Positions 7,478 through 17,028 are shown, counted from the stretch's first letter. The stretch is DNA of 64,000 nt from Ga0077527 sp964433345 (GCA_964433345.1 CAYSQJ010000006.1:124001-188000); one strand, 5' to 3'. Notes: generated by a model not told the origin, from the sequence alone. A program made the numbers and translations.

Positions 7478-10400
7478 ATGCTTGAAAAGCTTCTCAAGTC
7501 CGTTATCGGACAGCGCTGGGTTGTACTGCTCGTAGTGCTGGGTATGGCCGCACTGGGCATCTACAACTACCAGCGCCTGCCGATCGATGCCGTGCCGGAC
7601 ATCACCAATGTGCAGGTGCAGATCAATACCGAAGCCGCGGGTTATTCCCCGCTCGAAGTCGAGCAACGCATAACCTTCCCGATCGAGACTGCGATGGCCG
7701 GACTGCCGGACCTGGAACAGACCCGGTCATTGTCACGCTACGGGCTGTCGCAGGTCACCGTGGTGTTCAAGGACGGCACCAACATCTATTTCGCGCGCCA
7801 GCTGGTCAACGAGCGAGTACAGGAGGCACGCAGCAGGCTGCCGCCCGGGCTCGAACCGTCGATGGGGCCGATCTCCACCGGTCTGGGCGAGATTTTCATG
7901 TGGACCGTGGAGCCCGAAGGCAAAGGCACAAAACCCGACGGCAGCGAATACACGTCCACTGATTTGCGCACCATACAGGACTGGATCGTGCGGCCCCAGT
8001 TGCGCAATCTCCCCGGCGTCACCGAGATCAACACCATCGGCGGCTACCTGAAACAGTTCCATGTTGCGCCCGATCCCGCAAAACTGGTCGCCTATGGCAT
8101 CGGCTTTCAGGACCTGATGGAGGCACTGGCAAAAAACAATGCCAATGTCGGCGCGGGTTATATCGAAAAAAGCGGCGAACAGTACCTGATCCGCGCACCG
8201 GGACAGGTAACCACGCTCGAGGAAATCCGTGACATCGTGATCCGCGGTGATGACGGCGTACCGTTGCGCATCCGCGACGTAGCGGAAGTGCTGGAAGGCA
8301 AGGAGCTGCGCACGGGGGCCGCCACCGAAAACGGCAGGGAAGTGGTGCTCGGCACGGTCTTCATGCTGCTGGGCGAAAACAGCCGCACGGTCTCGCAGCG
8401 TGTCGCCGCCAAACTCGAAGAAGTGAACCGCACGCTACCGGAAGGCGTCGTCGCGAAAACCGTCTACGACCGCACCACACTGGTTGACCGCACGATCAAA
8501 ACCGTCGCCACCAACCTTGTGGAAGGCGCGCTGCTGGTCGTCGTCGTACTGCTGGCACTGCTGGGCAACTGGCGCGCCGCCCTGCTCACTGCCGCGGTCA
8601 TCCCGCTGTCGATGCTGTTGCTGATCACCGGCATGGTTGAAAACAGGGTCAGCGCCAACCTGATGAGCCTGGGCGCGCTCGACTTCGGCCTGATTGTCGA
8701 CGGTGCCGTCATCATCGTCGAAAACTGCCTGCGACGGCTGGCGATTGCGCAACACAAGACGGGCCGGTTGCTGGATCGTGGTGAACGCTTCGAGGCGGTA
8801 TTCGAAGCCACCCGCGAAGTGTTCACACCCAGCCTAGTCAGCGTCATCGTCGTGATACTGGTCAACCTGCCGATTTTCGCGTTGACCGGTGTCGAAGGAA
8901 AAATGTTCCACCCGATGGCATTCACCGTCGTGGTTGCCCTGCTCGCCGCGCTGGTGCTGTCGGTGACCTTCGTGCCTGCCGCAGTTGCGATTTTCGTCAC
9001 CGGGCGCGTAGAAGAAAAGGAAAGCCGGTTGATGCAATGGGCCGGTGGCGCATACCGTCCCGCCTTGCGCATGGCCATGGCCAACCGTATTCCTGTGGTT
9101 GCCGCTGCTGCTGTCATCGTCGTGCTGAGCGGGCTGCTGGCTACGCGCATGGGCAGCGAGTTTGTGCCCAGTCTTGACGAAGGCGATGTGGCGCTGCACG
9201 CCCTGCGCATTCCGGGAACCAGCCTCACGCAGGCCATCGAAATGCAAACCGCCCTGGAAAAACGCCTGCAGGAGTTCCCCGAGGTCGAACGGGTGTTCGC
9301 CAAAATCGGCACCGCGGAAATCGCCTCCGATCCGATGCCCCCCAATGTCGCCGACAACTTCGTGATGCTCAAACCACGGTCGGCCTGGCCGGATCCCGGT
9401 CGCACCAAGGCCGATCTGGTGCGTGCCATGCAGGAAGCCGTCGAAAAGATCCCTGGCAACAACTATGAATTTACGCAACCTATCCAGATGCGCTTCAATG
9501 AACTGATTTCCGGTGTGCGCAGCGACGTCGCAGTAAAGGTATTCGGCGACGATCTTGACCAGTTGCTCGAAACCGGAGAGCGCATTGCCGCCACGCTGGA
9601 AGGCATCACCGGCGCAGCCGATGTCAAAGTCGAACAGGTCAGCGGTCTGCCGGTCCTGACCATCAAACTGAACCGGCCGCAGATTGCCCGCTATGGCCTC
9701 AACACCTCCGACGTGCAGCAAGCGGTCGAAATCGCGGTTGGCGGCAAAGACGCCGGTGAAATCTTCGAAGGTGATCGCCGGTTCGACCTGATCGTCCGGC
9801 TGCCGGAGCGCCTGCGCATTGATCTGGAGGCATTGAAGCAGCTGCCCGTTCCGCTGCCGGGCGGCGCAAACACCCGGGCGCGTTATGTAACGCTGGGCGA
9901 AGTTGCGAATTTTGACCTGGCGCCCGGACCGAACCAGATCAGCCGCGAAAACGGCAAGCGTCGCGTTGTAGTTACCGCCAATGTACGCGGGCGTGATCTG
10001 GGTTCTTTCGTCACCGAAGCGCGGGAGCGCATTGCGACCCAGGTCAAGCTGCCGGCGGGTTACTGGATCAGTTACGGCGGCACGTTCGAGCAGCTGGCCT
10101 CTGCGGCACAACGGCTGCAGGTGGTGGTTCCGCTGTCGCTGCTGCTGATCTTCGGGTTGTTGTTCCTGACATTCAACTCGACAAAGGACGCGTTGCTGGT
10201 ATTCAGCGGCGTGCCGCTGGCGCTGACCGGCGGCATCGCAGCCTTGTGGCTGCGGGACATTCCGCTGTCGATTTCCGCGGGTGTCGGATTCATCACGCTG
10301 TCCGGCGTGGCGGTACTTACCGGTGTGGTCATGGTGAGTTGCATTCGCGACCTGCGCGCCCAAGGCATGGCGATTGATGAGGCCATTGAAACCGGCGCCC

Positions 10401-10618
10401 TGACCCGTTTAAGGCCGATCCTGATGGTCGCCCTGGTGGCCAGCCTGGGATTCCTGCCGATGGCGCTCAACACCGGTACCGGTGCGGAAGTGCAACGGCC
10501 GCTGGCTACAGTGGTAATCGGCGGCATTATCTCTGCGACCATCCTGACGCTGCTGGTGCTCCCGGTACTGTATCGAATTTTTAACCGCAATCATCCAACA
10601 ACGGAAGCAAGGGCTTAA
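7478..10618 (+). CDS. czcA: RND-family heavy-metal/proton antiporter (CzcA, HME class)
   Basis: A 1046-residue inner-membrane pump, full length for the HME-RND family, with 12 transmembrane helices and two large periplasmic domains. TM4 contains DFGLIVDGAVIIVEN, placing Asp402, Asp408 and Glu415 exactly where the proton-relay residues of CzcA lie. This version of the motif is typical of pumps for Co/Zn/Cd (and Ni), not the Cu/Ag CusA class. It extrudes cations from cytoplasm or periplasm through CzcB-CzcC. It is the last core gene of the operon; an MFS gene follows after 28 bases. Confidence 0.96.
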   Translation: MLEKLLKSVIGQRWVVLLVVLGMAALGIYNYQRLPIDAVPDITNVQVQINTEAAGYSPLEVEQRITFPIETAMAGLPDLEQTRSLSRYGLSQVTVVFKDGTNIYFARQLVNERVQEARSRLPPGLEPSMGPISTGLGEIFMWTVEPEGKGTKPDGSEYTSTDLRTIQDWIVRPQLRNLPGVTEINTIGGYLKQFHVAPDPAKLVAYGIGFQDLMEALAKNNANVGAGYIEKSGEQYLIRAPGQVTTLEEIRDIVIRGDDGVPLRIRDVAEVLEGKELRTGAATENGREVVLGTVFMLLGENSRTVSQRVAAKLEEVNRTLPEGVVAKTVYDRTTLVDRTIKTVATNLVEGALLVVVVLLALLGNWRAALLTAAVIPLSMLLLITGMVENRVSANLMSLGALDFGLIVDGAVIIVENCLRRLAIAQHKTGRLLDRGERFEAVFEATREVFTPSLVSVIVVILVNLPIFALTGVEGKMFHPMAFTVVVALLAALVLSVTFVPAAVAIFVTGRVEEKESRLMQWAGGAYRPALRMAMANRIPVVAAAAVIVVLSGLLATRMGSEFVPSLDEGDVALHALRIPGTSLTQAIEMQTALEKRLQEFPEVERVFAKIGTAEIASDPMPPNVADNFVMLKPRSAWPDPGRTKADLVRAMQEAVEKIPGNNYEFTQPIQMRFNELISGVRSDVAVKVFGDDLDQLLETGERIAATLEGITGAADVKVEQVSGLPVLTIKLNRPQIARYGLNTSDVQQAVEIAVGGKDAGEIFEGDRRFDLIVRLPERLRIDLEALKQLPVPLPGGANTRARYVTLGEVANFDLAPGPNQISRENGKRRVVVTANVRGRDLGSFVTEARERIATQVKLPAGYWISYGGTFEQLASAAQRLQVVVPLSLLLIFGLLFLTFNSTKDALLVFSGVPLALTGGIAALWLRDIPLSISAGVGFITLSGVAVLTGVVMVSCIRDLRAQGMAIDEAIETGALTRLRPILMVALVASLGFLPMALNTGTGAEVQRPLATVVIGGIISATILTLLVLPVLYRIFNRNHPTTEARA

Positions 10619-10646
10619 TCTGCTCAGAACCATTGGACCATAGCGC

Positions 10647-11933
10647 ATGAACAACAGGACCAAGCCCGGACTGCACAGCCTTTGGGCAAACCGGGACTTT
10701 GTACTGCTGTTTTCCGCGCAGATCGTCTCGTTGTTGGGTAGCGGGGTCACGACAATCTGTCTCGCACTGTACGTCCATCAACTGGTTGGGGGAACCTCCG
10801 CTGCGATGGTCATCGGCAATGCGCTCATGCTGCGCATCCTTGCCTTTCTGCTGTTCTCCCAACCGGCAGGTATTCTCGCCGACCGCATAAACCGCAGAAA
10901 GATCCTGATTACGGCAGATGTAACCAGATTCGCGCTTCTTGCGCTGTTTCCATTCACCGACAATGTATGGCAGATTTATGCCCTGATCTTCGCAATTAAC
11001 GCGGTCACCGCATTCTTCACCCCGACCTTCGAAGCCATGCTTCCCGAAGTGGCTGGTCGTGAGAATTACGTCAAGGCGTTGTCATTTTCCCGTATCGCCG
11101 TCGATGTCGAAGCTGTCGCCGCCCCGGCACTGGCCGGTCTGCTAATCCTGTTAATGGAGCTTCGTTGGGTATTCTGGTTCGATGCGCTGACCTACCTCGT
11201 TTCAGCCGGACTTGTCTATATATGCAAACTCAGAAAGTCCACATCTGGCAGCGGCAAAACGTTGGCGTCACAGCCATTTCTCTCTGAATTGGCAACAGGC
11301 ACACGGATCCTGTTTTGCGAACCCGCTTTGCGGCAGGCGCTTTTGTTGAGCCTCGCCGAAGCAACAGCAGGTGCAGCCGCCATCGTCTCCACGGTGATTT
11401 ACGTGCGGGAAGTATTACTGGTAGGCGAAACCGGTTTTGCCCTGACCATGACTGCGCTGGGCCTGGGTTCGGCTGCAACGGCCCTTCTGCTGGGCCGTTT
11501 CTCCGGAAGATATGAAGCGGGATCATTTGATCCCGCTGCGCTCCATGGCAAACGACATCGATGGACGGGGTGCGCATTGTTGTCCGGCGGCGTTTTACTG
11601 GGATTGCTGTTGCTGCCCGGGATACTCCAGCCACCGATCTTCTTGTTTGCATTGCTGTGGTTTCTTAACGGTGCCGGCCAGGCATTGATCGCCATTTCCT
11701 CATCAACACTGCTCGCCGAGCATACCCGTGAGTCCGAGCGCGGCCGGGCATACGCCGCCCATTTTGCGTGGACGCACGCATTCTGGCTCATCACCTATCC
11801 GGCCATCGGATACGGAACTTCCACCGTCGGAGCGCCCCTGACTTTCAGCATCGCTGGAGCAGTTTGCCTCGGCATTACTGCCTTATCACTGTTACTGCTT
11901 CAGGCGAACAATCGCGCAGATCATGTGCATTAA
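10647..11933 (+). CDS. MFS exporter (NreB/EntS-like)
   Basis: A 428-residue major facilitator with 12 predicted helices. The loop 2-3 signature is GILADRINRRKIL, a variant of the MFS GxLaDrxGrrkxl motif. It follows czcA by only 28 bases, so it is probably transcribed with the efflux operon. Similar MFS_3-type exporters occur with Ni/Co resistance genes (NreB) and siderophore export (EntS). The substrate cannot be assigned from sequence. A His-containing tail (NNRADHVH) is present but shorter than the His-rich tail of NreB. Confidence 0.85.
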   Translation: MNNRTKPGLHSLWANRDFVLLFSAQIVSLLGSGVTTICLALYVHQLVGGTSAAMVIGNALMLRILAFLLFSQPAGILADRINRRKILITADVTRFALLALFPFTDNVWQIYALIFAINAVTAFFTPTFEAMLPEVAGRENYVKALSFSRIAVDVEAVAAPALAGLLILLMELRWVFWFDALTYLVSAGLVYICKLRKSTSGSGKTLASQPFLSELATGTRILFCEPALRQALLLSLAEATAGAAAIVSTVIYVREVLLVGETGFALTMTALGLGSAATALLLGRFSGRYEAGSFDPAALHGKRHRWTGCALLSGGVLLGLLLLPGILQPPIFLFALLWFLNGAGQALIAISSSTLLAEHTRESERGRAYAAHFAWTHAFWLITYPAIGYGTSTVGAPLTFSIAGAVCLGITALSLLLLQANNRADHVH

Positions 11934-12016
11934 GTGACATATTTTAATTGCCAAGGCACAAACTGGATTTACCTTGAATGTTGTTTTTCGCAACTTAATT
12001 CTGAAGGAGAATTCCC

Positions 12017-12433
12017 ATGAAAATCACTTTCCCTACGCTGGCCCTGGTCGCCATGACCGGAGTGCTGACGGGTTGCCAGACTTTCTTGCTCAAACCCGAA
12101 TCAGGAAACATGGCCTTCGCCACCATAGAGCACCCCGTATTTTGGGGAAACACGCGTATCACGGTGTCGCTTGATGGCAAGTCTTACGCCGGCATTGCAG
12201 GCGAACTAAAGAACGAGACTACTGGTGAACAGGCGAAAAGGTTCGGATGGAAGCTCGACCACAAACACCCGAACATCAAACAAGAAGTGAATTTTCTTTT
12301 TGGCTCCACTACTCTCGCTGCGGGCGATGGCATGTTACTCGCCTGCGATCATCTGAATCATGGTGATGACTGGCGTTTGCGTTGCCTGACCGCTCAGGGC
12401 AATGAACTCGCCCTATATCCATTCAGGCAGTAA
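12017..12433 (+). CDS. Predicted lipoprotein, unknown function
   Basis: A 138-residue protein with an N-terminal lipoprotein signal and lipobox LTGC (Cys20), preceded by the ribosome-binding site GAAGGAG. The mature part looks beta-rich (ITVSLDGKSYAGIAGELKNE..., LRCLTAQGNELALYPF) with a Cys pair near the end. I do not recognise a named family. It lies between the czc/MFS operon and a convergent czcE-like gene, so a metal-stress role is likely by context only. It is a candidate client of the accessory LspA. Confidence 0.75.
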   Translation: MKITFPTLALVAMTGVLTGCQTFLLKPESGNMAFATIEHPVFWGNTRITVSLDGKSYAGIAGELKNETTGEQAKRFGWKLDHKHPNIKQEVNFLFGSTTLAAGDGMLLACDHLNHGDDWRLRCLTAQGNELALYPFRQ

Positions 12434-12480
12434 TTCCGCTCAGACTCAATCAGCCGCCTTAGTCGCGGCGACAACAACAA

Positions 12481-12509
12481 TGGTCAAACGTCGGCTCGAC
12501 GTTTGACCA
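12481..12509. terminator. Perfect 13 bp hairpin between convergent genes
   Basis: TGGTCAAACGTCG and its exact complement CGACGTTTGACCA flank the 3-base loop GCT. It lies between the lipoprotein gene (plus) and the czcE-like gene (minus). There is no U-run on either side, so it may be a bidirectional stem or mRNA-end stabiliser and not a classical terminator. Confidence 0.6.
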
Positions 12510-12537
12510 ACCACAAGCTCAGGACTGACACACGATT

Positions 12538-12897
12538 TCAGTCTGCGTTGTAGGTATAAGGGTTGCTGACATAAACCATTATCTTACCGGCCTCGAAGCC
12601 ACTTGGAGCAATTGCCGTCAAGGGGAAGCTACGCTCTCCCAGTGTGTCGAATCTCCAGGTAAAACTTTGCCCCGCCAAGTTCGAGATCTTGATTGTTTCG
12701 TTGTGTTCGACATTGAGATAGCGCTGTCCGGCATCGACCCGCACGACTCTTTGCGCAACCTCGGGCAGGGACAGAGATCCCAAATCACCCCTTTTCATCA
12801 GCGCCGTATAATCATATTGATCTTTTGCAAGCACCGAAGTGCTGAAAAATGTCATGACCACAATGACCATGGTATTGAATGCCAGCTTTAATTTCAT
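12538..12897 (-). CDS. czcE: CzcE-like periplasmic metal-binding protein
   Basis: A 119-residue exported protein with signal peptide ending TSVLAKDQ. The mature beta-rich domain (ISNLAGQSFTWRFDTLGE..., VYVSNPYTY) resembles CzcE, a small periplasmic copper-binding protein encoded next to czcRS in Cupriavidus. The start at 12897 is chosen because it follows GGAGT at good spacing and begins the signal peptide; an in-frame ATG lies 36 bases upstream. It lies downstream of czcS on the same strand, with a gap of 147 bases, as in known czc clusters. Confidence 0.8.
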   Translation of the reverse strand: MKLKLAFNTMVIVVMTFFSTSVLAKDQYDYTALMKRGDLGSLSLPEVAQRVVRVDAGQRYLNVEHNETIKISNLAGQSFTWRFDTLGERSFPLTAIAPSGFEAGKIMVYVSNPYTYNAD

Positions 12898-13044
12898 GAT
12901 CAGACTCCTTTTCCGTTTATGAGCAGCAAACAAGCTGCCGTACGAGAATCATGCGGGACAAGAACCGACCGGATGATGGCCTGACGATTACGAAGCAGCA
13001 ATGCAAGGGCCAAGTACTGCGGAATTTCCAGGATGCGCAAAAAC

Positions 13045-14472
13045 CTAGGACAACTTTTCGACATATCCGGTAGTTTTTGGCAACTCGAGATAAAAAGTCG
13101 TCAATCCACCTTGAGCACTCTCAACACGGACATCACCGTCATGAAGACTGGCGATGGATTTGACAATCGCCAACCCCAGGCCTGAGGACGAGCGCGATCC
13201 AGTTCTTGCGCTGTCAACGCGATAAAACCGGTCGAAAATCCTGGGCAACAGGTCACCGGGGATACCGACACCGGAATTAGTGACAGAAATGACAACTTTT
13301 CCAAAAATCTGCTCGGAACTGCGCAGCGTTATTTCTCCGCCGCGAGGTGAATGCTGGATTGCATTCATCACCAGATTGCTGATGGCCCGCCTGAGCAAGA
13401 CCGGGTCAGCCATCAAGGTTCCCTCTCCTGCAGCATCAATATGCAGTTGTCTCTCTTCAGCCATTCCTGAAAAATACTCGGCTATGCGCCTGAGTTCCTG
13501 ATTCAGGGATATTGCCTCGCGGGACAGGGAAATCTGGGCATTATCGGCGCGCGCAAGAAACAGCATGCTCTCGATCATGCGGTTGAGCCGTTCGTACTCC
13601 TCGATATTTGAAGCCAGAAGGGCTTCATACTCGCTCGCCTGGCGGGGATTTCTGAGGGTTACCTGGGTTTCGATCATCAGATTATTGATCGGGGTGCGAA
13701 GATCATGTGCAATATCTGATGAAAATTGCGTAAGCCTTTCAAACCATTCTTCCAGCCGGCCCAGCATTTCGTTGAAAGCGAGAACCATCTCGGAAAGTTC
13801 TGCCGGCGCGTCCTCTACCCGCAAGCGCCCACCAAGGCGGGAAGCCGTAATCTGGCCCGCGGCTTGTGCAGCAGCACGCAATGGCTGCAATCCGCCGCGA
13901 ACCATGAAATATCCCAATATGAGTGTGGCCAATACGCCTGCAGCCGTGGCCCACAGCACATGCCGCAAATGTTCTTCGAGCACTGCCGCACTTTCAGACC
14001 CGTCGTATGCGACAGCAAGTTGCACACGCTCGCCACCAGTCTTACCGACACTCCCCCACGCACTGAGCATGCGGCCCCGCAAAGTATCGCTTGACCGCCA
14101 CTCCCTGATCTCATCCAGTCCGGGACGAAAATCCTCGGATATTGGAGGATTTGAGGGGAGCAGAATATCGCCGCCGGCATTAGCCACAATAAATGACCCG
14201 CCCGCATCGTACACCGCCAGCAACATGCCTTGACGGCCGAGAAACACGTCAAGCAATCTGTGAGGATCGTTCCTCAATGCATCGACATTCTCGTATAACT
14301 CCAGCTGATGTCTCAGCAAGTTTACGGTATTGACAAGAGCGGCATCATCCTGTGATCTCAGCTGCTCAGACAAGGAGTGATACAAATGTATGCCAGCTAC
14401 AACATAAATTGAAACCGTTGCAACAGAAAACAGCAGCGTCAGCCTTGATGCCAACGACATGCGGCGTGACAA
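13045..14472 (-). CDS. czcS: Heavy-metal sensor histidine kinase (CzcS/CopS family)
   Basis: A 475-residue inner-membrane kinase. TM1 lies at about residues 9-28, then a periplasmic sensor domain of some 130 residues, TM2 near 168-186, HAMP, a dimerisation domain with the phospho-His in SSDIAHDLRTPINNL, and the ATPase domain. The latter has N-box SNLVMNAIQHSP, G1 SGVGIPGD, F-box FDRFYR and G2 SSGLGLAIVKS. The gap to the regulator gene is two bases, so the pair is co-translated. It should sense periplasmic Zn/Cd/Co or Cu and phosphorylate the CzcR-like protein. Confidence 0.93.
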   Translation of the reverse strand: MSRRMSLASRLTLLFSVATVSIYVVAGIHLYHSLSEQLRSQDDAALVNTVNLLRHQLELYENVDALRNDPHRLLDVFLGRQGMLLAVYDAGGSFIVANAGGDILLPSNPPISEDFRPGLDEIREWRSSDTLRGRMLSAWGSVGKTGGERVQLAVAYDGSESAAVLEEHLRHVLWATAAGVLATLILGYFMVRGGLQPLRAAAQAAGQITASRLGGRLRVEDAPAELSEMVLAFNEMLGRLEEWFERLTQFSSDIAHDLRTPINNLMIETQVTLRNPRQASEYEALLASNIEEYERLNRMIESMLFLARADNAQISLSREAISLNQELRRIAEYFSGMAEERQLHIDAAGEGTLMADPVLLRRAISNLVMNAIQHSPRGGEITLRSSEQIFGKVVISVTNSGVGIPGDLLPRIFDRFYRVDSARTGSRSSSGLGLAIVKSIASLHDGDVRVESAQGGLTTFYLELPKTTGYVEKLS

Positions 14473-14474
14473 AT

Positions 14475-15146
14475 CTACCCCCTGTCCTCAAGCACGTATC
14501 CCATTCCGCGGACGGTCTGAATAAGTTTCCTGGGGAAAGGTCCGTCAATCTTGGCTCGCAATCTGCGAATGGCCACATCGACCACATTCGTATCGCTATC
14601 AAAATTCATGTCCCACACCAGAGATGCAATGCGTGACCGTGACAGGACTTCCCCTTGATGCGTAGCAAGCAAATGCAACAAGGAAAACTCCTTTGCCGTC
14701 AGATCAATGCGCTCGCCTGATCTTCTCGCGCGATGCTTCAATACATCAACCTCCAGATCCGCGACTTGTATCAAGTCATCACCTCGAATCGGCCCTCGCC
14801 TGAGCAACGTTCTGACGCGAGCCAGCAGTTCGGCAAACGCAAACGGCTTCGTCAAATAATCATCCGCCCCAAACTCGAGTCCCTTGACCCTTTCCTCGAC
14901 AGCATCCCGGGCTGTAAGACACAGCACCGGCGTATCTTTTTCTGATCTGACGTCACGCAAAACCTGCCAGCCATCGATGCCCGGCAGCATGATATCCAGA
15001 ATGATCAACTCATAATCCTCTGAAATGGCCATATGCTTACCGTCGAAGCCCGTCCTGGCTAAATCCACGATATAGCCGGATTCACCCAAACCCTTCCTCA
15101 GGTATTCCCCCGTCTTGGCCTCATCTTCCACCACCAGAATTCGCAC
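14475..15146 (-). CDS. czcR: OmpR-family response regulator of metal resistance (CzcR/CopR)
   Basis: A 223-residue regulator with receiver residues Glu/Asp (VVEDEAKTGEY), phospho-Asp in LIILDIMLPGIDGW and Lys in DDYLTKPFAFAEL. A winged-helix domain follows, ending in LIQTVRGMGYVLEDRG, the signature of the CopR/SilR/CzcR group. It is encoded with czcS and is divergent from the porin region. Two dyads in the intergenic space (15210-15227 and 15311-15332) are candidate binding sites. Likely targets are czcI-CBA, czcE and its own operon. Confidence 0.94.
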   Translation of the reverse strand: MRILVVEDEAKTGEYLRKGLGESGYIVDLARTGFDGKHMAISEDYELIILDIMLPGIDGWQVLRDVRSEKDTPVLCLTARDAVEERVKGLEFGADDYLTKPFAFAELLARVRTLLRRGPIRGDDLIQVADLEVDVLKHRARRSGERIDLTAKEFSLLHLLATHQGEVLSRSRIASLVWDMNFDSDTNVVDVAIRRLRAKIDGPFPRKLIQTVRGMGYVLEDRG

Positions 15147-15209
15147 TTTTTTTCCTTTTTTTAGCAGGCTCGTACAAGCGCAGACCCTTATGTCACGTTC
15201 GTAATTGGC

Positions 15210-15227
15210 ATGTCATCCCGGTGACAT
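15210..15227. promoter_or_regulatory. Candidate CzcR operator 1
   Basis: ATGTCA and TGACAT form a perfect 6 bp inverted repeat with a 6 bp spacer, 64 bases upstream of the czcR start. CopR/CusR-type regulators bind dyads with TGACA or ATTAC half-sites. Binding is inferred from position and form. Confidence 0.45.
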
Positions 15228-15310
15228 CGACTGGATACCCTGAAAGACTAATCCACAAGAACAAGGCAAAGCTTAATGATTTCTTAAGCCTGCAAATGGC
15301 ATGACTTCAC

Positions 15311-15332
15311 ATGATTACGGAAATGTAATGAT
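15311..15332. promoter_or_regulatory. Candidate CzcR/CopR box 2
   Basis: ATTAC (15314-15318) and GTAAT (15325-15329) are inverted around six bases, inside the longer imperfect dyad ATGATTAC/GTAATGAT. This is close to published cop-box consensus sites (ATTAC...GTAAT). It may regulate czcR leftwards or a transcript running right. Confidence 0.45.
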
Positions 15333-15339
15333 CAAGTCA

Positions 15340-15536
15340 TAACGAAGTTAGGGATGCAGGCGTATAAATCGCACAAGCGTCAAGACCGACCCTGCTTCTC
15401 CGAGAGCGGGCATCCCGGCTTGATGTGAATAAGGCCTGGTTGAGTGGGCAGGCTGATCGCCGTAACCGGCGATTGCGAACGACTCATTCTGCGTAGAATT
15501 TCCTCTTGATAGCCGGCCGCAAGGCCGGTTTTTTTC
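15340..15536 (+). ncRNA. Possible structured non-coding transcript upstream of the porins
   Basis: No convincing protein is encoded here. The stretch holds a perfect hairpin ATCGCCG-TAAC-CGGCGAT (15456-15473), an imperfect stem around 15390-15411 and a strong plus-strand terminator at 15511-15535. A terminator with no gene before it on that strand suggests a small RNA or an attenuated leader. No known riboswitch family is recognised, and the 5' end is a guess. Confidence 0.35.
15511..15535 (+). terminator. Rho-independent terminator
   Basis: CCGGCC-GCAA-GGCCGG stem-loop (extended to 8 pairs with a G-U and an A-U pair) directly followed by seven or more T. It stops transcription before the porin promoter region. 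From here to 15842 I see only AT-rich leader sequence and the porin ribosome-binding site. Confidence 0.85.
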
Positions 15537-15842
15537 ATATTCACGCATCACTTGATCAAACATCGTCGATCAACGTTGCGTTTTCACAACAAATTCAATC
15601 CGGGAAAGAAATCACAAATTTCCATTTCGCTCCTTATCTTTGGGTCGAAAAATTTCTGATCACAATCAATGACATGAACATCATTGAATCGTCGTTTCCG
15701 GTCGCATTTAGAGCATTTTGATTTCAATAATGTAATCCCCAAGACCATCTGTCGTCAGAAACGCATCTCTATAACTCTACTCACGGGAACAGATAAATCC
15801 CGGAATTTGTTGGGCAACTTTCATATCCACAAGGAGAAGAGC

Positions 15843-17018
15843 GTGCAGAGAAAAATGATGGCCATAGCAGTCATAGGAGCCTTGGGCATACCGGCCACGG
15901 CATGGGCACAAGCGAGTTCCGTACAGATGTACGGGCGGATCTACTACGAGTACGGCTACGCGGATCAGGGCACTGGAACCAACGGTCCAAGGGTCAATGT
16001 GGACATCATGCAAGCGCCTGGCTCAAACATCGGCTTCAAAGGCGAAGAGAAACTCGGCGGCGGCATGTCTGCCTGGTTTCAGTGTGAAAGCACTGCAGAT
16101 GTCCGCGGTGTGAGTCAAGAGGGATTCTGCGGTCGCAACAGCGCCATTGGTCTCAAAGGTTCTCTGGGTAACGTTTTTATGGGTCGATGGGACACACCAT
16201 TCAAGCGCACCATACTTGACGGCGCCGGCCTCGGCACATCAAGAATTACCGGATTGTGGGGCAGTTCGTTCCTGTTGACCGGTGGATCCACCAGCACTCT
16301 CGACGGATCAGCCAGGGCAACTTGGATTCGCCGTCAGGCAAACACTGTCAATTATCACTCTCCGATATTCAACGGCTTTCAGGTCATGGCAGCCGTGAGT
16401 TCCGCCAACGGTGCAACATCAGCAACCACAGCAGCCGTAGCCGCAAAACCGAGGGTCTGGTCCGTTGGCGCCAATTACAAGACGGGGCCGTTGAATCTTG
16501 CAGGCGCCTATGAACGTCACGTACAGTTTGGCGCGGCTGGTGGCGCCAACGACGACAGCGCGTGGCATCTGAGTGCCGTATATGCGTTGCGGCCGAATGT
16601 GAAGATCGGAGGCGTTTATACCGAACAAACACTGGAGACTTCTTCAACGACAGAATCCAAAATTAACGCCTGGCATCTCGGCGTGGATTGGAGAATCTCT
16701 GGGCCACACAGTCTGCTTGCAGCTTACACCGCAGCTGGAGACGTCAAAGGTAACAGCACGGTCACCGTCGCCGGCTCCGGTGCGACCCGTCCTGCCGCAC
16801 TGAATCTCGTGGGTGGAGCGCTGGCATCCGGCAACACAGGTGCCAGTCTCTGGTCTGTGCACTACCGCCACACATTCTCCAAGCGCACTACGGCCCTCTT
16901 GGGCTATGGCCGACTCAAGAATGACAGCCAAGCCCAATACACGCTGGGAGGTCTCTCAGGTTCCGCCCGAGGCAATGCCCAAAATGCTTACGGCGTTGTC
17001 GTCGACCACCGTTTCTAA
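15843..17018 (+). CDS. Gram-negative trimeric porin, first tandem copy
   Basis: A 391-residue outer-membrane protein read from GTG 15843, which lies six bases after GGAG and opens a signal peptide ending PATAWAQA. The mature part starts VQMYGRIYYEYGYADQG and ends in Phe (VVVDHRF), both typical of Burkholderiales/Neisseriales 16-stranded porins. The constriction-loop region contains a Cys pair (WFQCESTADVRGVSQEGFCGRN), which is unusual for porins and could form a disulfide. The next gene is a close paralogue. The porin may set uptake of anions or small solutes; its regulation by the neighbouring two-component systems is possible. Confidence 0.9.
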   Translation: MQRKMMAIAVIGALGIPATAWAQASSVQMYGRIYYEYGYADQGTGTNGPRVNVDIMQAPGSNIGFKGEEKLGGGMSAWFQCESTADVRGVSQEGFCGRNSAIGLKGSLGNVFMGRWDTPFKRTILDGAGLGTSRITGLWGSSFLLTGGSTSTLDGSARATWIRRQANTVNYHSPIFNGFQVMAAVSSANGATSATTAAVAAKPRVWSVGANYKTGPLNLAGAYERHVQFGAAGGANDDSAWHLSAVYALRPNVKIGGVYTEQTLETSSTTESKINAWHLGVDWRISGPHSLLAAYTAAGDVKGNSTVTVAGSGATRPAALNLVGGALASGNTGASLWSVHYRHTFSKRTTALLGYGRLKNDSQAQYTLGGLSGSARGNAQNAYGVVVDHRF

Positions 17019-17028
17019 GCATTGCAAG

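Noticed and set aside
8834..10363. A 509-codon open frame on the minus strand opposite czcA
   Set aside because: It lies fully inside a well-supported gene, has low-complexity Gln/Arg/His composition and no domain. Typical antisense shadow of GC-rich coding sequence.
12898..13044. Possible promoter or gene between czcE-like and czcS genes
   Set aside because: Nothing beyond the czcE ribosome-binding site could be recognised.
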